NCBI GenBank assembly: GCA_036927565.1
Contig: JAYESD010000011.1
Coordinates: 156,718,592-156,782,591 of the forward strand
Source of the DNA: Tuctoria greenei
Lineage: Eukaryota > Streptophyta > Magnoliopsida > Poales > Poaceae
Length of the DNA: 64,000 bases
Direction: 5' to 3'
Shown here: piece after piece, positions 35,401-47,700 of the stretch
Numbering within the stretch: the first letter of the stretch is position 1
Layout: every line of letters starts with the position of its first letter
The notes under the pieces: generated by a model
The model's input: the letters and a program-made list of their open reading frames with translations, nothing else
What the model was told of the DNA's origin: nothing
Databases searched by the model: none
Translations under genes and position numbers: made by a program

Positions 35401-36745
35401 TGCAATTCCCGAGAGCCTCAAACCCAGGGAGCTTAAAATCATTAAAGCTCAAGTCAAGAACCTGCAAATATTACAACAGAACAGACATAAGCAAGCAAAT
35501 CCAAAATCAACAAGCAATTAGCATAGATATAGCACATATCGGAAAATAGCAAACAGATAAGCTCCCAATATATCGAAGAGATAAAATAAGGCATACCTTT
35601 ACCCCCCTAAGAATCTCGATGCCCTCCAAACTTGATAAACGGTTGTCCCTGAGATAGACAAACTACAAACAACAAAGTTGATCAGCAGCCATTCCCATTG
35701 TTTCCTATTCATAGCTTAAGTTGGTTGCCCACAGCCCCACAGTAATGCATATTTCTTTTTTTAGTGGCAACTACTGTATACTTCATAGCCTAGAAATCTA
35801 GCAAAAATCCAGGAACCTTGTGTTGTGTAGCTATCACCGAAGCACCAGAAGCAGAGAGGATGTGAAGAGAAAAATAGGCTCAATAAGCTCACCTCGAGAG
35901 CATTTGTTAACCTCAATTGCTTCAGACTACGAACCCTGTGACTTCTTGAATCCAGTCTCTGCAGTGGCAAGAAATGTGATGAGTGGTCAAAGTGAGGAAA
36001 CAGCAAATGTTAGCAAGCATCTGAATTACTTGTAAAAAGGCAGAAGAACTACACTAACCACTTCAGCACTAGCTTTGAAATCCACCTGTGGCAGCAAAAT
36101 GAACCTGGAATCACGACTGTCAGCAGTTGAGCTCTTCCTCCGACTAGACACAGAACCTTTGTCTTCTGCTGATGCCTGAGAACCCAACTTCTTTGAGGCA
36201 TTACTTGAAACAGAAGGTGAACGTGGTGAGTGCAAAGAAGAATTTGAGGCCACTCTCCTAGTGCTGCCACTGCTGCCATTGGAGCCCTCTGTCCTGGACT
36301 GGACCTTCTTTAGCGTAGTAATTGGTGATGCCTTAACAGTAGGTTTCTTCGTTACGTCCGCCTTGGTTCTTTCTGACGCCAGAGATGTTTTCTTTTCCAA
36401 TGAAAGCTTTGAACTAACAGTGGAGGCCAACAGCGGCTTACTCTTCTTCAACCCATCCGACATCGTAGGACTGGTCTTCTTAGCATTAGCAACATCTGAG
36501 CCCCAAATATCCTGTTGCCTTCCAGCAGTTCCGGTGCTGCTTCTTCTCTGCACGGAACCGGCATTCACAGACGAGGTAGACCTCATCATGGACGACCGCA
36601 CACCCAACTCAGCTGGAACACCACCCTGAGCCTGCTTCTTGATCAATGAAGTAGTCCCCGACGCAAGCCTGTCGGCAGAAACCGCTTTTCGTGGTTTCAC
36701 CGGTTTACCATCAGCCTGCTTTGAGGCATCTGATGGAGCTTCCAT
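23456..36745 (-). CDS. AIR9: AIR9 microtubule-associated protein (37 coding exons)
   Basis: AIR9 decorates cortical microtubules, the preprophase band and the cortical division site. The joined frame is 1653 aa (Arabidopsis about 1708). Exon 1 (36059-36745) is a basic Ser/Lys/Arg-rich microtubule-binding region. LRR exons follow: 35893-35958, 35597-35662, 35390-35461, 35237-35302, 35086-35148, 34928-34993, with signatures such as VLDLSFNDFKLPGFEALGN. Then come 34399-34498, 34060-34161, 33437-33660, 32630-32744, 32253-32373, 31951-32126, 31631-31763, 30921-31021, 30785-30832, 30503-30687, 30267-30384, 29811-29938, 29487-29655, 29007-29122, 28723-28891, 28490-28574, 28333-28406, 28106-28216, 27253-27439, 27028-27149, 26735-26942, 26314-26387, 26097-26235, 25844-26025, 25142-25297 and 24879-25010, forming about 11 A9 repeats (GGxEG...W...YTPVRxDG). 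The tail exons 24656-24714, 23960-23992, 23735-23866 and 23456-23632 end in LLKIES. Every junction is GT-AG and in phase. Confidence 0.9.
24240..24646 (+). mobile_element. 5'-truncated LINE 3' end in an AIR9 intron
   Basis: The stretch ends TTAATGCAATGATACGCAG...TATTCGAGAAAAAAAA, the well-known 3' tail of grass L1-type LINEs, with a short poly(A). The left boundary is a guess and no clear target duplication was seen. The poly(A) stops about 7 nt from the splice donor of AIR9 exon 34 (on the other strand). Confidence 0.55.
33190..33354. repeat. Diverged ~100-bp direct repeat in an AIR9 intron
   Basis: AGATATATGAAGCATG...GAATTCTGATGTACACAA...GTAAACAGCGAGTA recurs about 80-100 bp on as AGATATATGGAGCATG...GAATTCTGATGTGCACAA...GTAAACAGCAAGTA. 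It lies in the intron between 32744 and 33437. The same intron also repeats GCAAGCTTGGAGTTATGG (about 32800 and 33018). Confidence 0.7.
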
Positions 36746-37690
36746 TTCCCCTGTGACAGCAATGGAGCCTCAAGCAGTCCACCCAAACTGCCTTCTAGGA
36801 GTCAAGCCTGGAACCCCGCGATGATTGGTTCATGAGCAACCTGATTAGTGATAGATGTATTGATGAGTAACCACTCAATAATTCGTACGCCAACCGAGCA
36901 CTCCTCGGAATTTTGAAATTATTAGCCAACCCGTGAATAAAATTCGTCAACGACTTGACGGAAATTATGACTACAGCACGTGGAACCGAATGATGGACCC
37001 GTGCAAGCACGATGCCGATAGCTATGGCTCGTACTACTGAAATATGTCAAAATTTTAATTATAAAAACAATAAATAAATAGATAAATAAGAACAGTAACC
37101 AGATGTTTCGGTTGGAATTCAAAGGAAAACGAACGAAAATTCACCGCGACGGATCGAAATCCCGCCGAGCTCGAGTAGCATAAAAAAAGGCGAGGTGAAA
37201 TTACCACCCAAAAAGATATCCGATGCTAGTGAACCCTAACACCAAGCGCGTAAATAAAGTAAACCCCTCCAGTATTTCGTGAGGAACCGAGCCGAAATCT
37301 CGGACGAACATCACCACCAACCGCAAGACCCGAACCGACGAACTTTTCGAGTAAACCCGCACGGGAAATCCTCCGTCGAGAAGGTAGAAACGCCGGCACG
37401 AAGCCCGAGCAGAACGATAAAAACGCCGAGGAAATTCGGAAGAGAAACCGCCCGGACGAAACCGCGAGGGATCTCAGGGACTCACCCTCTCCGGCCGCGG
37501 GTGTTCGGGTCCGGGCCCCGGCCGTCTCCGCGACGAGCAATGCGGCCACCGCGAGAGCGCGGGCGGCGTGAGCGAAGCGGAGCGGGAGCCAGCAGTGGAA
37601 CAGAGTGGAGAGGAAAAGGAAACGCACAGGGGGAGGAGTATCCGAGGGGCGACGACTGCGGTGTAATAGTAGGGTGTTTGAGGGGGCGAA
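36746..37690 (-). promoter_or_regulatory. AIR9 5' UTR with a leader intron
   Basis: On the minus strand an acceptor TTGCTGTCACAG lies just before GGGAAATGG (leader part 36746-36750). A GTGAGT donor lies at 37494-37495, so a 5' UTR exon probably spans 37496 to about 37690 and an intron of about 745 nt splits the leader. This is a splice-site reading only. Confidence 0.5.
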
Positions 37691-37823
37691 GGGCAAAAAC
37701 GCGAAAAAAAAAAGTCGCTCGTGATGTCCCGGAATTTTTTTTATTAATATACCTTTAAAAAATTATTTATAATAAATAACTCACGAATTCGAAAATTTGC
37801 CAAAATGATCCAGCTTTGTATGC

Positions 37824-37855
37824 GCCTCATACCAAATTCGAATTTCGTATGAGGC
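37824..37855. repeat. 32-bp near-perfect palindrome at the MULE left end
   Basis: GCCTCATACCAAATTC and GAATTTCGTATGAGGC mirror each other with one mismatched pair. It carries the terminal motif in both orientations. Confidence 0.8.
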
Positions 37856-38069
37856 ACGATGCACTAAAGATGTGTCGATCTAATCCTAACACGCCTTAGT
37901 TGAAATAAACGTCGAGCATAGTTTACCCAAGTTGCTACTGAGTGCAACGAGCGTATTTTTCCTTACGCAAAGCATCCGGACCGACTTCTTTTGCGCGACG
38001 AGCTCTCTCGCGCATGCGTTCTCGCTCACCCTCTCGTGCTTGTGTTGTAACGCGTTCCTCCTCTGCTCT

Positions 38070-38430
38070 TCATTGTCGAATTTCTTCTTGCCTCTTGCGA
38101 TGACACTCCTCCTGTGCAGCTCTATTCCTCCTCTCTTGATCTATTCTTTCATCCCACTCTCTTTCTCCTTTGAACTTCCAATATGCAAGTCGAGTCATTC
38201 TCTCAACCTCTGCGGCGTCTTCTGTCGATTGTTCCTGGTCGATGTAGTTCCTGAAGTCGCAAAGAGTTGGCGGCGACTGCACCAGTGTTTGTACAACAGA
38301 TTAGATTTTATAGCATTCATAAAACAAAAATAATTTTGCATATTACATGTTTCCTACCACCTAGAAGAAATGGGCACGTCCTATGAGGAGGATCGAACTC
38401 GTAGTTGTCGCACATCCAAAGCTGACAACC
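38070..38430 (-). pseudogene. GRF-zinc-finger-like gene remnant inside the MULE
   Basis: Two broken minus-strand pieces are visible. One, near 38430-38350, reads WMCDNYEFDPPHRTCPF, resembling the C...W...CDNYEF region of plant GRF-type zinc finger proteins. The other, 38282-38070, reads PTLCDFRNYIDQEQS followed by a charged helical tail. They are separated by stops and possibly an intron. Such proteins are common within grass transposons. Confidence 0.4.
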
Positions 38431-38715
38431 ATACGAGTAACTAGGTCGGAGATCTCATACAAACCTACAATCAGTGTCACGAAAACACATTGGAGGTTGT
38501 AATCTCTCGAAGATTGGAACCTTTTCTCTATTTGTGGATGGTGATTTTTTGTCCTTGGTAGTGAAGTATATAGAATGATTGTAGCTAGTGCGTGGTGAAA
38601 CTGTTACGGGGTGAGTGTTATATAGACGAGCAGGTAATGGTGTATGGACCTAGTCTACGAGAAAATTCATCCCTGTCATTTATAAGTGTGAACTGACATT
38701 TCACGGAGTCTGACT

Positions 38716-38900
38716 TGGAGCAGTGCAATTTCGTATGTCTCTTGTACGAGATTCGCCTGACATGGAGTACGAGATTCGCCTGATATGGAGCAGTGCAATT
38801 TCGTATTTCTCTTATACGAGATCCGCCTGACATGGAGTATGAGATTCGCCTGACATGGAGCAATGTAATTTCGTATTTCTCTTGTACAAGATTCGTCTTA
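38716..38900. repeat. 70-bp tandem repeat, about 2.6 copies
   Basis: Units start at 38716, 38786 and 38856 with TGGAGCA(G/A)TG and each contains internal copies of GAGATTCGCCTGA. The motif AATTTCGTAT inside the unit is the same as the subterminal motif of the MULE ends. Confidence 0.85.
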
Positions 38901-39076
38901 CAAGATTCGTCTTACAAGGTAGAAAGTAGTATGACGAGTCGCAAACTACGAAGACGACAAAGTAATTTTAACAAAATTCTCATTCGAAACATAGTTGTCA
39001 TATATGAAAATCATACTTCTGATACATATAAAACATACTTCTGATACAATTTGAAACATATCTTGCTAATTAGCTA

Positions 39077-39503
39077 CTACTTGTGATGCGGACACTTGCA
39101 AGACATGTTATTGCAAACGCTGTTTTCATCGTTATCATTCGTCTGACTTGTCACAGGATAAAGTTCTATTTGTTGAAGTTATTTCACGACATCCTTCAAA
39201 CTATCTTTGTCTTTAAATATATCTCCTTGTGTTAACTGATTCTCGTGGTATCCGATAAGCCACAATAATTTTCTGTAGCTGATAGATTACTCGGGATTGG
39301 ATTGTTCCACTCTACCGGAACAATAATATCACTCTCATCATCAGAAGAGTCAACTTCTGCAACATTTTCGTGTTTCATATCTTCGATCCTTATTTGTTCA
39401 ACTATGTTCCCAATGTGCTCTCCTTCATCTGCCACACCACGTGCTTCTACATGTACCGAGTTCTCTCCAACTTCGTCTACTCCGACATCATCTTTCACAC
39501 TAT
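39077..39503 (-). pseudogene. MULE transposase-like fragment, continuation after the insertion
   Basis: The frame open from 39498 is acidic and ends in a typical pre-MuDR segment (VPVEWNNPIP). After a frame change near 39250 the reading GDIFKDKDSLKDVVK resembles the start of a MuDR-type domain, followed by stops. It is the downstream part of the ORF starting at 63069: when element A and one ACTAT copy are left out, the two pieces are in the same frame. Confidence 0.55.
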
Positions 39504-40929
39504 TGTAAGGATCGAATGCCCAAGAGGTGGGTGAATTGGGCTTCTTTTCAAAAAGTAAGGTAATTAAACTTAAATACTAAAAGGCCAATTCCCTACGCAA
39601 ACAGTCTATGCATTCAAGTAAATAGCAACTTCGCGGTATATAAAATGCGTAAGTGTAGGGTGAGGGGAAGAGAATGCAAACTCCCGAGGAGACACGAAGA
39701 TTTATCCCGTGGTTCGGCAAGATCGTCAAGATCTTCCTACATCCATGTTGTGGCACCCACCAAAGGGTATAGCCACACCCAAGTCACCGAGACTAGGGAT
39801 CTTCACTATTCTTCTCCGTTCGCCAACCTCGACAAGGTGGAGCTCAAGCCTTGTACAATTTGGATCCTCCGGGCTTCCACAATCGTCTTGGCAAGCTCCG
39901 GAAGTCACTCTCAGTTACAAACACCAAAGGACACTCCCTTACAGCTCTCACTACACTAGAGACTCCACTCACCAAGAATGGAAGCACACAAGCACTATCT
40001 CTAGCTAGTTCTAGCCTATCTCTTGGTGTGTAGGAGGTGTAAATGATCTAGAAGTGGTAGCTCAACGTCTTGAATGCTTGAGAATGTGTAGAGTATGTCT
40101 GGTGATCAAGACTTGTCGATTTGACAGATTGAAGGGGTATAAATAGCCAGCCTCCACGAAATAGCTGTTGGAAAAGTAGGCTGACATCACTGCTCTGCGA
40201 ACACCGGATGATCCGATGTTCTCCCTTCAGTTATCATCGGTCAAGTTCACTTTAGCTGATGTCACTGTGTCAGATATGACCGTTGTTAGACCGATGTTAC
40301 TCTTGTCTTCTCATCGGATGAACCGGTGGCACTTCCTCCAGAATTGGTTCAGACTTGATGCTTACTGGAGTGATTGACCGATGTGTATATTGTTGTACAT
40401 CGGATGATCCGATGCTACACTTGGTCCAAGGATATTGCATATTGTACTGATGGACCGATGTAACATTGCCCTTAACATCGGATGATCCGGTGAGTGCTTT
40501 GTTCTGAGGTCTTCTTCTTCTGCTGAACGAATTCGACCGATGTGTTGTTCTATGGAAACATCGGTAGATCCGGTGAGTTGATTTTGTTTGCTTCAAGTTG
40601 ATCTAAGTGATTCTTTTGAAATTTTCTCGATTGACCTCTTAGATACTTGTTGTAAATATTATTCTGATGAATGTCAAGCATTGAGTGTTGTCAATTATGG
40701 TTGAATGACTTTGACATATGAGCTTTTACTTCTAATCTTCATAGCATTGATTGATCTCATAAAGTGATTATTTAGGGGTCTCCAATGATCAGTAGTTGAT
40801 GTTCACATTCATATAGATTTCATTTGATTGAGTGATATGGGAGACCTTGCATCCACAAATTCATTAGTAAAGTCCAAAGGTTGTCATTAATCACTGAAAC
40901 TGTACCTCATGGGGGCCTAGATGCTTTCA
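39504..40929 (-). repeat. 3' LTR of element A
   Basis: TGTAAGG...GCTTTCA on the + strand, 1426 nt. It differs from the other LTR at roughly 13 places in the first 324 nt, so A is much older than B. It contains the CATCGGATGATCCGG repeat array and a TATAAATA-form site at 40138-40145 (TATTTATA on the coding strand). Confidence 0.9.
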
Positions 40930-41298
40930 ATCTCCCCCTTTTTGGTGATTGATGACAACACAACAAGTGAAGCATAATAATAATGAATTTGATAGTACGA
41001 TACTCAAGAAGATATGCAATGAGTACAAGATATGGCATTTTAAACTTGAAGACTCAAAAGAGATTAATAACGCGAAAGCTCAATCGATCAATAACTCAAG
41101 AGAGTAAGTGCACATGAATATATACCAATAAGCTCAATCGATCAATAGCTTACGAGTTCTCAATGAATAACAGAGGAGTAGCAAAAACATCAAAGTACAA
41201 AAGATATAGATAAAGACTCCCCCTGAGACTAAGACACTCCCCCTGAGGCTAGGCTATCCTCCCTCTGGCTCTACTCTAACTCTTCTCCCCCTTTGGCA

Positions 41299-43507
41299 TC
41301 AAGACACCAAAAAGGGATCCGAGTACCTAAGAACCCTGAGTGCTCGGAGCGATGATGAACTGGTCGCCGTCGGGGGTGCTGTCGTCGGAGCTGCTGCCTG
41401 CTGCTGCGACTGAAGCTGGAGTAGAAGTGGAGGAAGTTGAAGGAGCCGTATGACCCGCTGTCGGTGCCTGCTGTGTCGGAGCTGCTGGCAGCGGAGCACT
41501 GACAACGGATGCCGGCGTCTGCTGGAACAATGTCGTAGCCGGCAGCGGAGAGTGGATCGGTGCACCAGGAGCCAGCAGTGGAGACATGCTGATCGTCGGG
41601 ATCGGCGTGGTCGGCACTGGAGCTGCAGCTGGAGCAAGGACAGGCGGAGGTGGAGCAAAGCCTGACAGCTGCGACGGTAGGGCAATCCCGGTCTGGGTGT
41701 AAAGGTTGGTGATCAACCCCAGGATGCCCATCATTGCCTGCTGCGTCTGCTGCTGCTGGTCGAGGGAGCGCTAGTGCATCTGATCTATGAGCCCAGTCAG
41801 CCTGTTTGTGTCCTCTCGCCTCTCACGGGCGATCTGGCGCTGCATCTCCTGTTGCTGCTGCTGGAGCTCCAGAAGTTGTGCTGCCTCCTCAGCTCGGGCT
41901 TGCTCAGCTGCAAGCCGGTCCAGGCGCTGCTGCTCAACCATCTGATGTAGGAGTGAAGTGAGCTTGGACGGCTGAGAGGCATGTGCCTCTGAGACGGGAG
42001 GTGGAGTAGGGGGTGGCACCGTCGAGCCTCCAGCCTCCGCGTCGTGCTACCTGGGTGAGGGAGGAGGCGGGAAGTACTCCTCAACACTGTCATCTGTGTC
42101 GCTTTCGGACCATATATGCTGAAGGTCCTCACCCTGAGCCTCTGCCTGAGCAAGCCTCTCGTCTTCCTTCTCCAGGTCAGACCAATCCTCCTTGGATAGC
42201 CGAGCACGGACCTGACGCTCGACTGGACGGTCTAGGCGGCAGTCTCCAGGAGCTGGAGCACGGTAGTGGTTGAACCGTGTGACACTCTCGTTAGTGAGAC
42301 GGTCATGCACGGCGGACTCCTAAGGAACAACCATGGAGAGTAGGTAGCTGATCTAGTGTCCAAACACAAGCTGCCTCATCATGCCAACTCCATCGGTGAT
42401 CACGTCCTCCATCTCACATGTGAGGATGTCCACAATATCGAACTCCATCCCATTCATGATGTAGAACAGGAGGGTCTGCTGCGGGCTGGTGAACTCCTCT
42501 AGGTATCCGGACCTCGGCAAGAGAGTGCGGCGCAAGGAAAGATGCACTGTGCGCGCAGCTGGAGTCGACAGTGCCGGTACCCTCGGCTGGTCTAGAGAGA
42601 AGGATGGTGCAAACAGAGAGTGAATCTCCTCCAGTGGTGGTGTCACTCCTCCAGTGAGCGGCCTCCTCGGCGGGTCTGCCTGTCCATACACTCTCTTGTG
42701 CAGGCAAGTGTCGTGGAGATCCACTCCTAGCAGCTGTGCCAACGTCTGTCTCGTCAAGTGATGGTGCTGGCCCATGAACATGAAGTCTATAGACCTGCGG
42801 CCCTCAGAGACGTACAGGGTGGCGTAGAAAACTCAGACTCAGTCCTCCACGTAGGCACTCCTCTCATAGGACATCAGCTCCACCAGTCCTCTGTACCTCT
42901 CAAAGTAGGGGCGTATCTCCGTATCGGCTGCTAGTGCAAGCTGATCCCAGTCCAAGAAGTTGTGCTGGAAGAGCTTGTGGCCTCGGCGTCTATACGTCTC
43001 GTACAGCGACACCTGAGTCAAGGTCCAGAACCGGTTGTCCACAAGTCCCTCTCTGGGCTGCGGGAACCACTCCTCAAGCAGAACGCTACATCTGAGTCGT
43101 CTGAGCTGCTTGGCCTTCATCTTCCTGTAATCTGTCAACCGGACACATTCACCAACACGGACGGTGGTGTCCATCTCGTAGACGGATCTCTGGGCCGCCG
43201 TGTCCTCTCGAAGATTGGCAGCAGACGGTCTCGAACGAGGTACTGCCGGCGGATGACCCCCACGGGTCCTGGCTGAGCGCCGGCGAACAAGCGGCACTTC
43301 CGGCTCTTCTTCTTCCTCGGACTCATCCGGCACGGGAGGCTGCCTCGGACGAGCCTCGCGGATCCTCAGTGATCCTCCTCGGCCATGCTCTCGCTCCTCG
43401 GCGGCGCGAGCGGCCATCAAAGCCTTCTTCTCCTCCTTTGAAAGCTTTTGATTCTTTGTGGCCGGCTCCGCAATGGCCTTGCCCTTGTTCTTCTTGTCAC
43501 GAGCCAT
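41299..43507 (-). pseudogene. Broken extra ORF (ORF2) of element A
   Basis: It starts MARDKKNKGKAIAEP at 43507 and matches the 723-aa ORF of element B. Where B reads YVEEWVR, a stop lies at 42839, and further stops and frame changes follow (pieces 42781-42353, 42310-42047, 42019-41771, 41734-41327). It is clearly the same gene in decay. Confidence 0.85.
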
Positions 43508-43864
43508 TGCGATGAGGCAATGCGCGTGAAGGAAGTCGACGATGTCAAGCGCACGGAACGGAGACACGAAGATCGTCTTGACCGGAAACCCTAGCGGCGT
43601 AGTGGCGGCCGGAGAGGGAGGCACCACGACGGCGAGGGTGGCGTGCTTGGGTGGAGCGGCTGCGGCGGTGGAGGAGAGCGGCGGCGGCGGCGCTGGAGAA
43701 AGCGGCGGCGGCGACGCTGGAGGAAGCAGCGGCGGTGGCGCTTGGAGCGGTGGTGCGACGGCGGCCCGGAGGCGGCGGTGGCGGCGCTTGGGTGAGAGGA
43801 GCGGCGGCCGGAGGTGAGGGAGCGTCGGGGTCAGGGAGAGAGAAAACCGGGAGGTGAAGGAGCG

Positions 43865-44170
43865 TTTAAATAGTGGGTCCCAAACCCTAGCCGAAAATTT
43901 AACACCGGATGGACCGACATTAGAAGATAGGAGCATCGGTCGAATGGCACAGTAAGGATATTCAAAAAGGTACCGTTGACACCGGATGGACCGACGTTGA
44001 ACTGATTTGCATCGGTGGAATTTAGCACGGTTCTATAAGTGTGAACATTGGATGGATTGATGTTTCTCATAATGAACTCGTCGGTTGATTTGTGTTACTG
44101 ACTAAACTGGCTCTTGATCTTTGAACATAAACTGATCTGATGATGGTCTGACCTAAGCATCAGATAATCC
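43865..44170 (-). promoter_or_regulatory. Internal LTR-like repeat array and TATA-like site before ORF2 (element A)
   Basis: On the minus strand, copies of the CATCGG/CCGATG repeats (about 44170-43900) are followed by a telo-box (AAACCCTAG on +, 43882-43890) and TATTTAAA (43865-43872), then ORF2 358 nt on. The same order is found in element B. Confidence 0.45.
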
Positions 44171-44789
44171 GATGATTATAAAATAGCAACATCCCATATA
44201 TGTCCTTTGACCAAACAAACAAACAATAAGAAACACACGTCTTAGGACTTTTCTGGCGACCCATGACCCCTCAAAAATGCTAATTGCCAATAACTTGGCT
44301 AAGCCTTAGAGCGAATAGAACACCGAAGAAAATGGGAAGGAAATTATCCAAATAAAATGTAAGGCCCATGCTTTGTGAGCTAGAGGATGAAGCCTTCTAT
44401 CTCTTTAAAGCATGTTCCTTTAGGCATTAACGCACCTAACATTTTGTTCTTCCTACATCATATGAGTTGAGATATTGCATTTCAAACAAGTCTCTCTCTC
44501 ATGAAGTGGGTTCCCCTTTGTGACAATCTACCGTATGCAATGTCAAACAACTTATAATGCATGAGATTTAAGTATGAGTGCAAGTCTATATGACAAGTAC
44601 CATGCAAGACATAAAGTAAATATATCTTGCCAAGTTTGAACCTTTCAAAGGCTTCTTCAGGGAGAGCCACTCTCCAAGCCTTGGGGAAACCCAAAAGAAC
44701 ATCCATCCCAAGCTAACCCTTGCTCACCCCTATCCTTTGAAAGTTAGAGAAGACATATATGAGATGCATTATTACATGATCATGGCAAC

Positions 44790-47700
44790 TTACATGACGT
44801 TCGATGCATCTAGCACATTTAACTCACTTCTTAGCCTAGAAAAAGTTTTCTCATCAAGTGGTTTAGTGAAGATATCCGCCAATTGTTCTTCGGACCTAAC
44901 ACCTCGCAATGAGATGTCTCCCTTAGCTTCATGGTCCCTCAAGAAATGATGGCGAATATCAATGTGCTTAGTGCGGGGGTGTTGCACGGGGTTTTAGCTA
45001 TCTTAACCGCACTTTCATTGTCACAAAGGAGAGGCACACAACCAAGTTTAACACCAAAGTCCAAAAGGGTTTGCTTCATATAAAGAATTTGAGCACAACA
45101 TGCATCGGCCGCGATATATTCCGCTTCCGCCGTGGACAAGGCGACAAAATTTTGCTTCTTGCTAGACCAAGATACTAGGGAACGCCCAAGCAAGTGGCAC
45201 CCACCAGAGGTACTTTTGCGGTCCACACGGCATCCGGCAAAGTCCGAATCCGAGTAACCTAAGAGGTGGAATTTTGCACCTTTAGGATACCACAAGCCCA
45301 CACTAGGGGTATGCTTAAGATACCTAAGTATCCTAAAGACCGCCTTCCGATGCGATTCTTTAGGTGCCACTTGAAAGCGAGCACACAAGCATACACTAAA
45401 CATGATATCGGGCCTAGATGCGGTAAGGTAAAGTAATGAATCAATCATAGAACGGTAGTTAGATTGATCAATAGGTTTACCGTCCTTATCCGCGTCGAGA
45501 TGACAATTTGTTGCCATTGGAGTGCTTCTTGAGCTACAATCTCCCATCTCAAATTTCTTCAAGAGGTCCTTGGTGTACTTCTCTTGATAGATGAAGGTTC
45601 CCTCTTGAAGTTGTTTGATTTGGAATCCAAGGAAGAAGTTGAGCTCTCCAATCATCGACATCTCGAATTCTCTAGACATCATTTTGCCAAACTCATGGCT
45701 AAGAGCTTTGTTAGTTGAACCAAAAATAATATCATCAACATAAATTTGACAAATAAATAATTCTCCGTTGATGTCTTTGGTGAAGAGTGTAGTGTCCACC
45801 CTCCCGATCTTGGATCCTTGCATGATCAAGAAATCCCGTAGTCGTTCATACCATGCCCTAGGTGCTTGCTTGAGCCTGTAGAGCGCCTTGTGCAACCTAT
45901 ACACATGATTAAGATTCCTCGGATCTTCAAACCCGGGAGGTTGTTCAACATAAACAACTCGTTAATGTAACCATTAAGAAAAGCACTTTTCACATCCATT
46001 TGATAAAGTCTAATAGTATGATGTGATGCAAAGGCAAGAAGTATACGGATGACTTCTAGCCGGGCGACCAGAGCAAATGTCTCCCCAAAGTCTTGTCCTT
46101 CAACTTGCGATAACCCCTTGGCCACAAGTCTTGCCTTGTTGCGGACCACAACGTCGTTCTCGTCTTGTTTTTTGCGGTACACCCACTTTGTTCCGATGAC
46201 GTTCTTGTCTTTGGGTCGCTCCTCCAACACCCAAAATTCATTGCGGATGAAGTTGTTAGGTTCTTCATGCATGGCCATCACCCAATTTGGGTCTTGGAGT
46301 GCTTCCTCAATGTGAGTGGGTTCTACACATGAAACAAATGAGTAATACTCACAAAACGAAGTTAAATGGCGAGAACGTGTACTTACTCCCCTTGACGGAC
46401 TTCCGATAATTTGGTCCATTGGATGCGCCTTGGAGATGCGTCCATGCCTCATAAGTGGTTGTGAAGCACTTGGCGGTGGTGATGCGTGTTGCTCTTCTTG
46501 TGGTTGGACTTGATCATGGACTTCTTCTTCTTCTTGATGTTGTGTGGCTTGTGAGTCTTGAGTCGGCAATGGATCATCCTTCTCTTCTTCATCAACTTGA
46601 GGCGACATGGAAGTGTTGATGTTGGAACTTGAAGCTTCCCCTTGATCATGGCTCTCCTCAACTTTAGGCTTGATGTCTCCAATGGTCATGTTCTTCATAG
46701 CTTCTCATAGAGGCTCATCATCTATTTCATCATGACCAAAACTCTCCTCTTGGGAGCCATTAGTTTCATCAAACTCAACATCACAACTTTCCTCAACTAA
46801 ATGGGAGGTTTGGTTGAATACTAGATATGCTTTTGAGTTTGATGCATAACCAAGAAATATACCAACGTCACATCTTCTTTCAAACTTACCGAGTCTTTTC
46901 TTGCCGTAGATGTAGCACTTGCACCCAAAGACTCGAAAGTAGGAGATGTTGGGCTTTGTATATGTGATACAAGTGTCTTTGGGACCCAAAGTTGCTTGGG
47001 GAGCTTTCCCTTCATGCCCTTCATGTCTTTACCAATGAACCTTGCCTTCACCTTGCCATCTACTTTACTCAAGAGATAATAACGATCATTGAAAGTAGAT
47101 TTGTAATTAATGGGCAATTTTGGAGAAGGTCGGTTAGGAAGAGGATACTCCCTTGTGTGGTGACCGGTGACATCACAATGTTGGCAATAAGAACCAACTT
47201 CCTTGATGAAGCTTATTCTAAGCTCCGGTGAGGGCACCTTTCCTTTGTTAGGCACCGGGAGGGATCCAAGTCCTCTCTTGTTGAAGGCCTTTGCTTGTTG
47301 GAAGAGGATTTCCTTGTGTTTGACTTCCCCTTTTGAAAGTCTAGCCACACTAGTGCGGAGACTCTCAATTTCTTCCAACAAGTCCTTCTCCCTAGCATTT
47401 TCTTTCAAAGGCAGAGACTTGTGCAGAGCATTAGTGGCATGAGAAGTAATGGATATATTATCATTAAAAGTTTGTTTCTTTATATTTTTCAACCCTTGAT
47501 CAAGCACTTCATTAACAAGGTTAAGTGTTTGATGTTCTTGTATTAACTTGTTGTGCTCTCCCAAGAGTGTTTGGTGTGCTAAGTTAAGCTCATGATGATC
47601 TAGCTTGATTTTAGCCTTATCCTCCTCAATTTGCTTGACATGAGATTTGAGTGTGTCATGCTCTTTAAGTATGCTTTCATACTTGTCAAGCAAATCGAGG

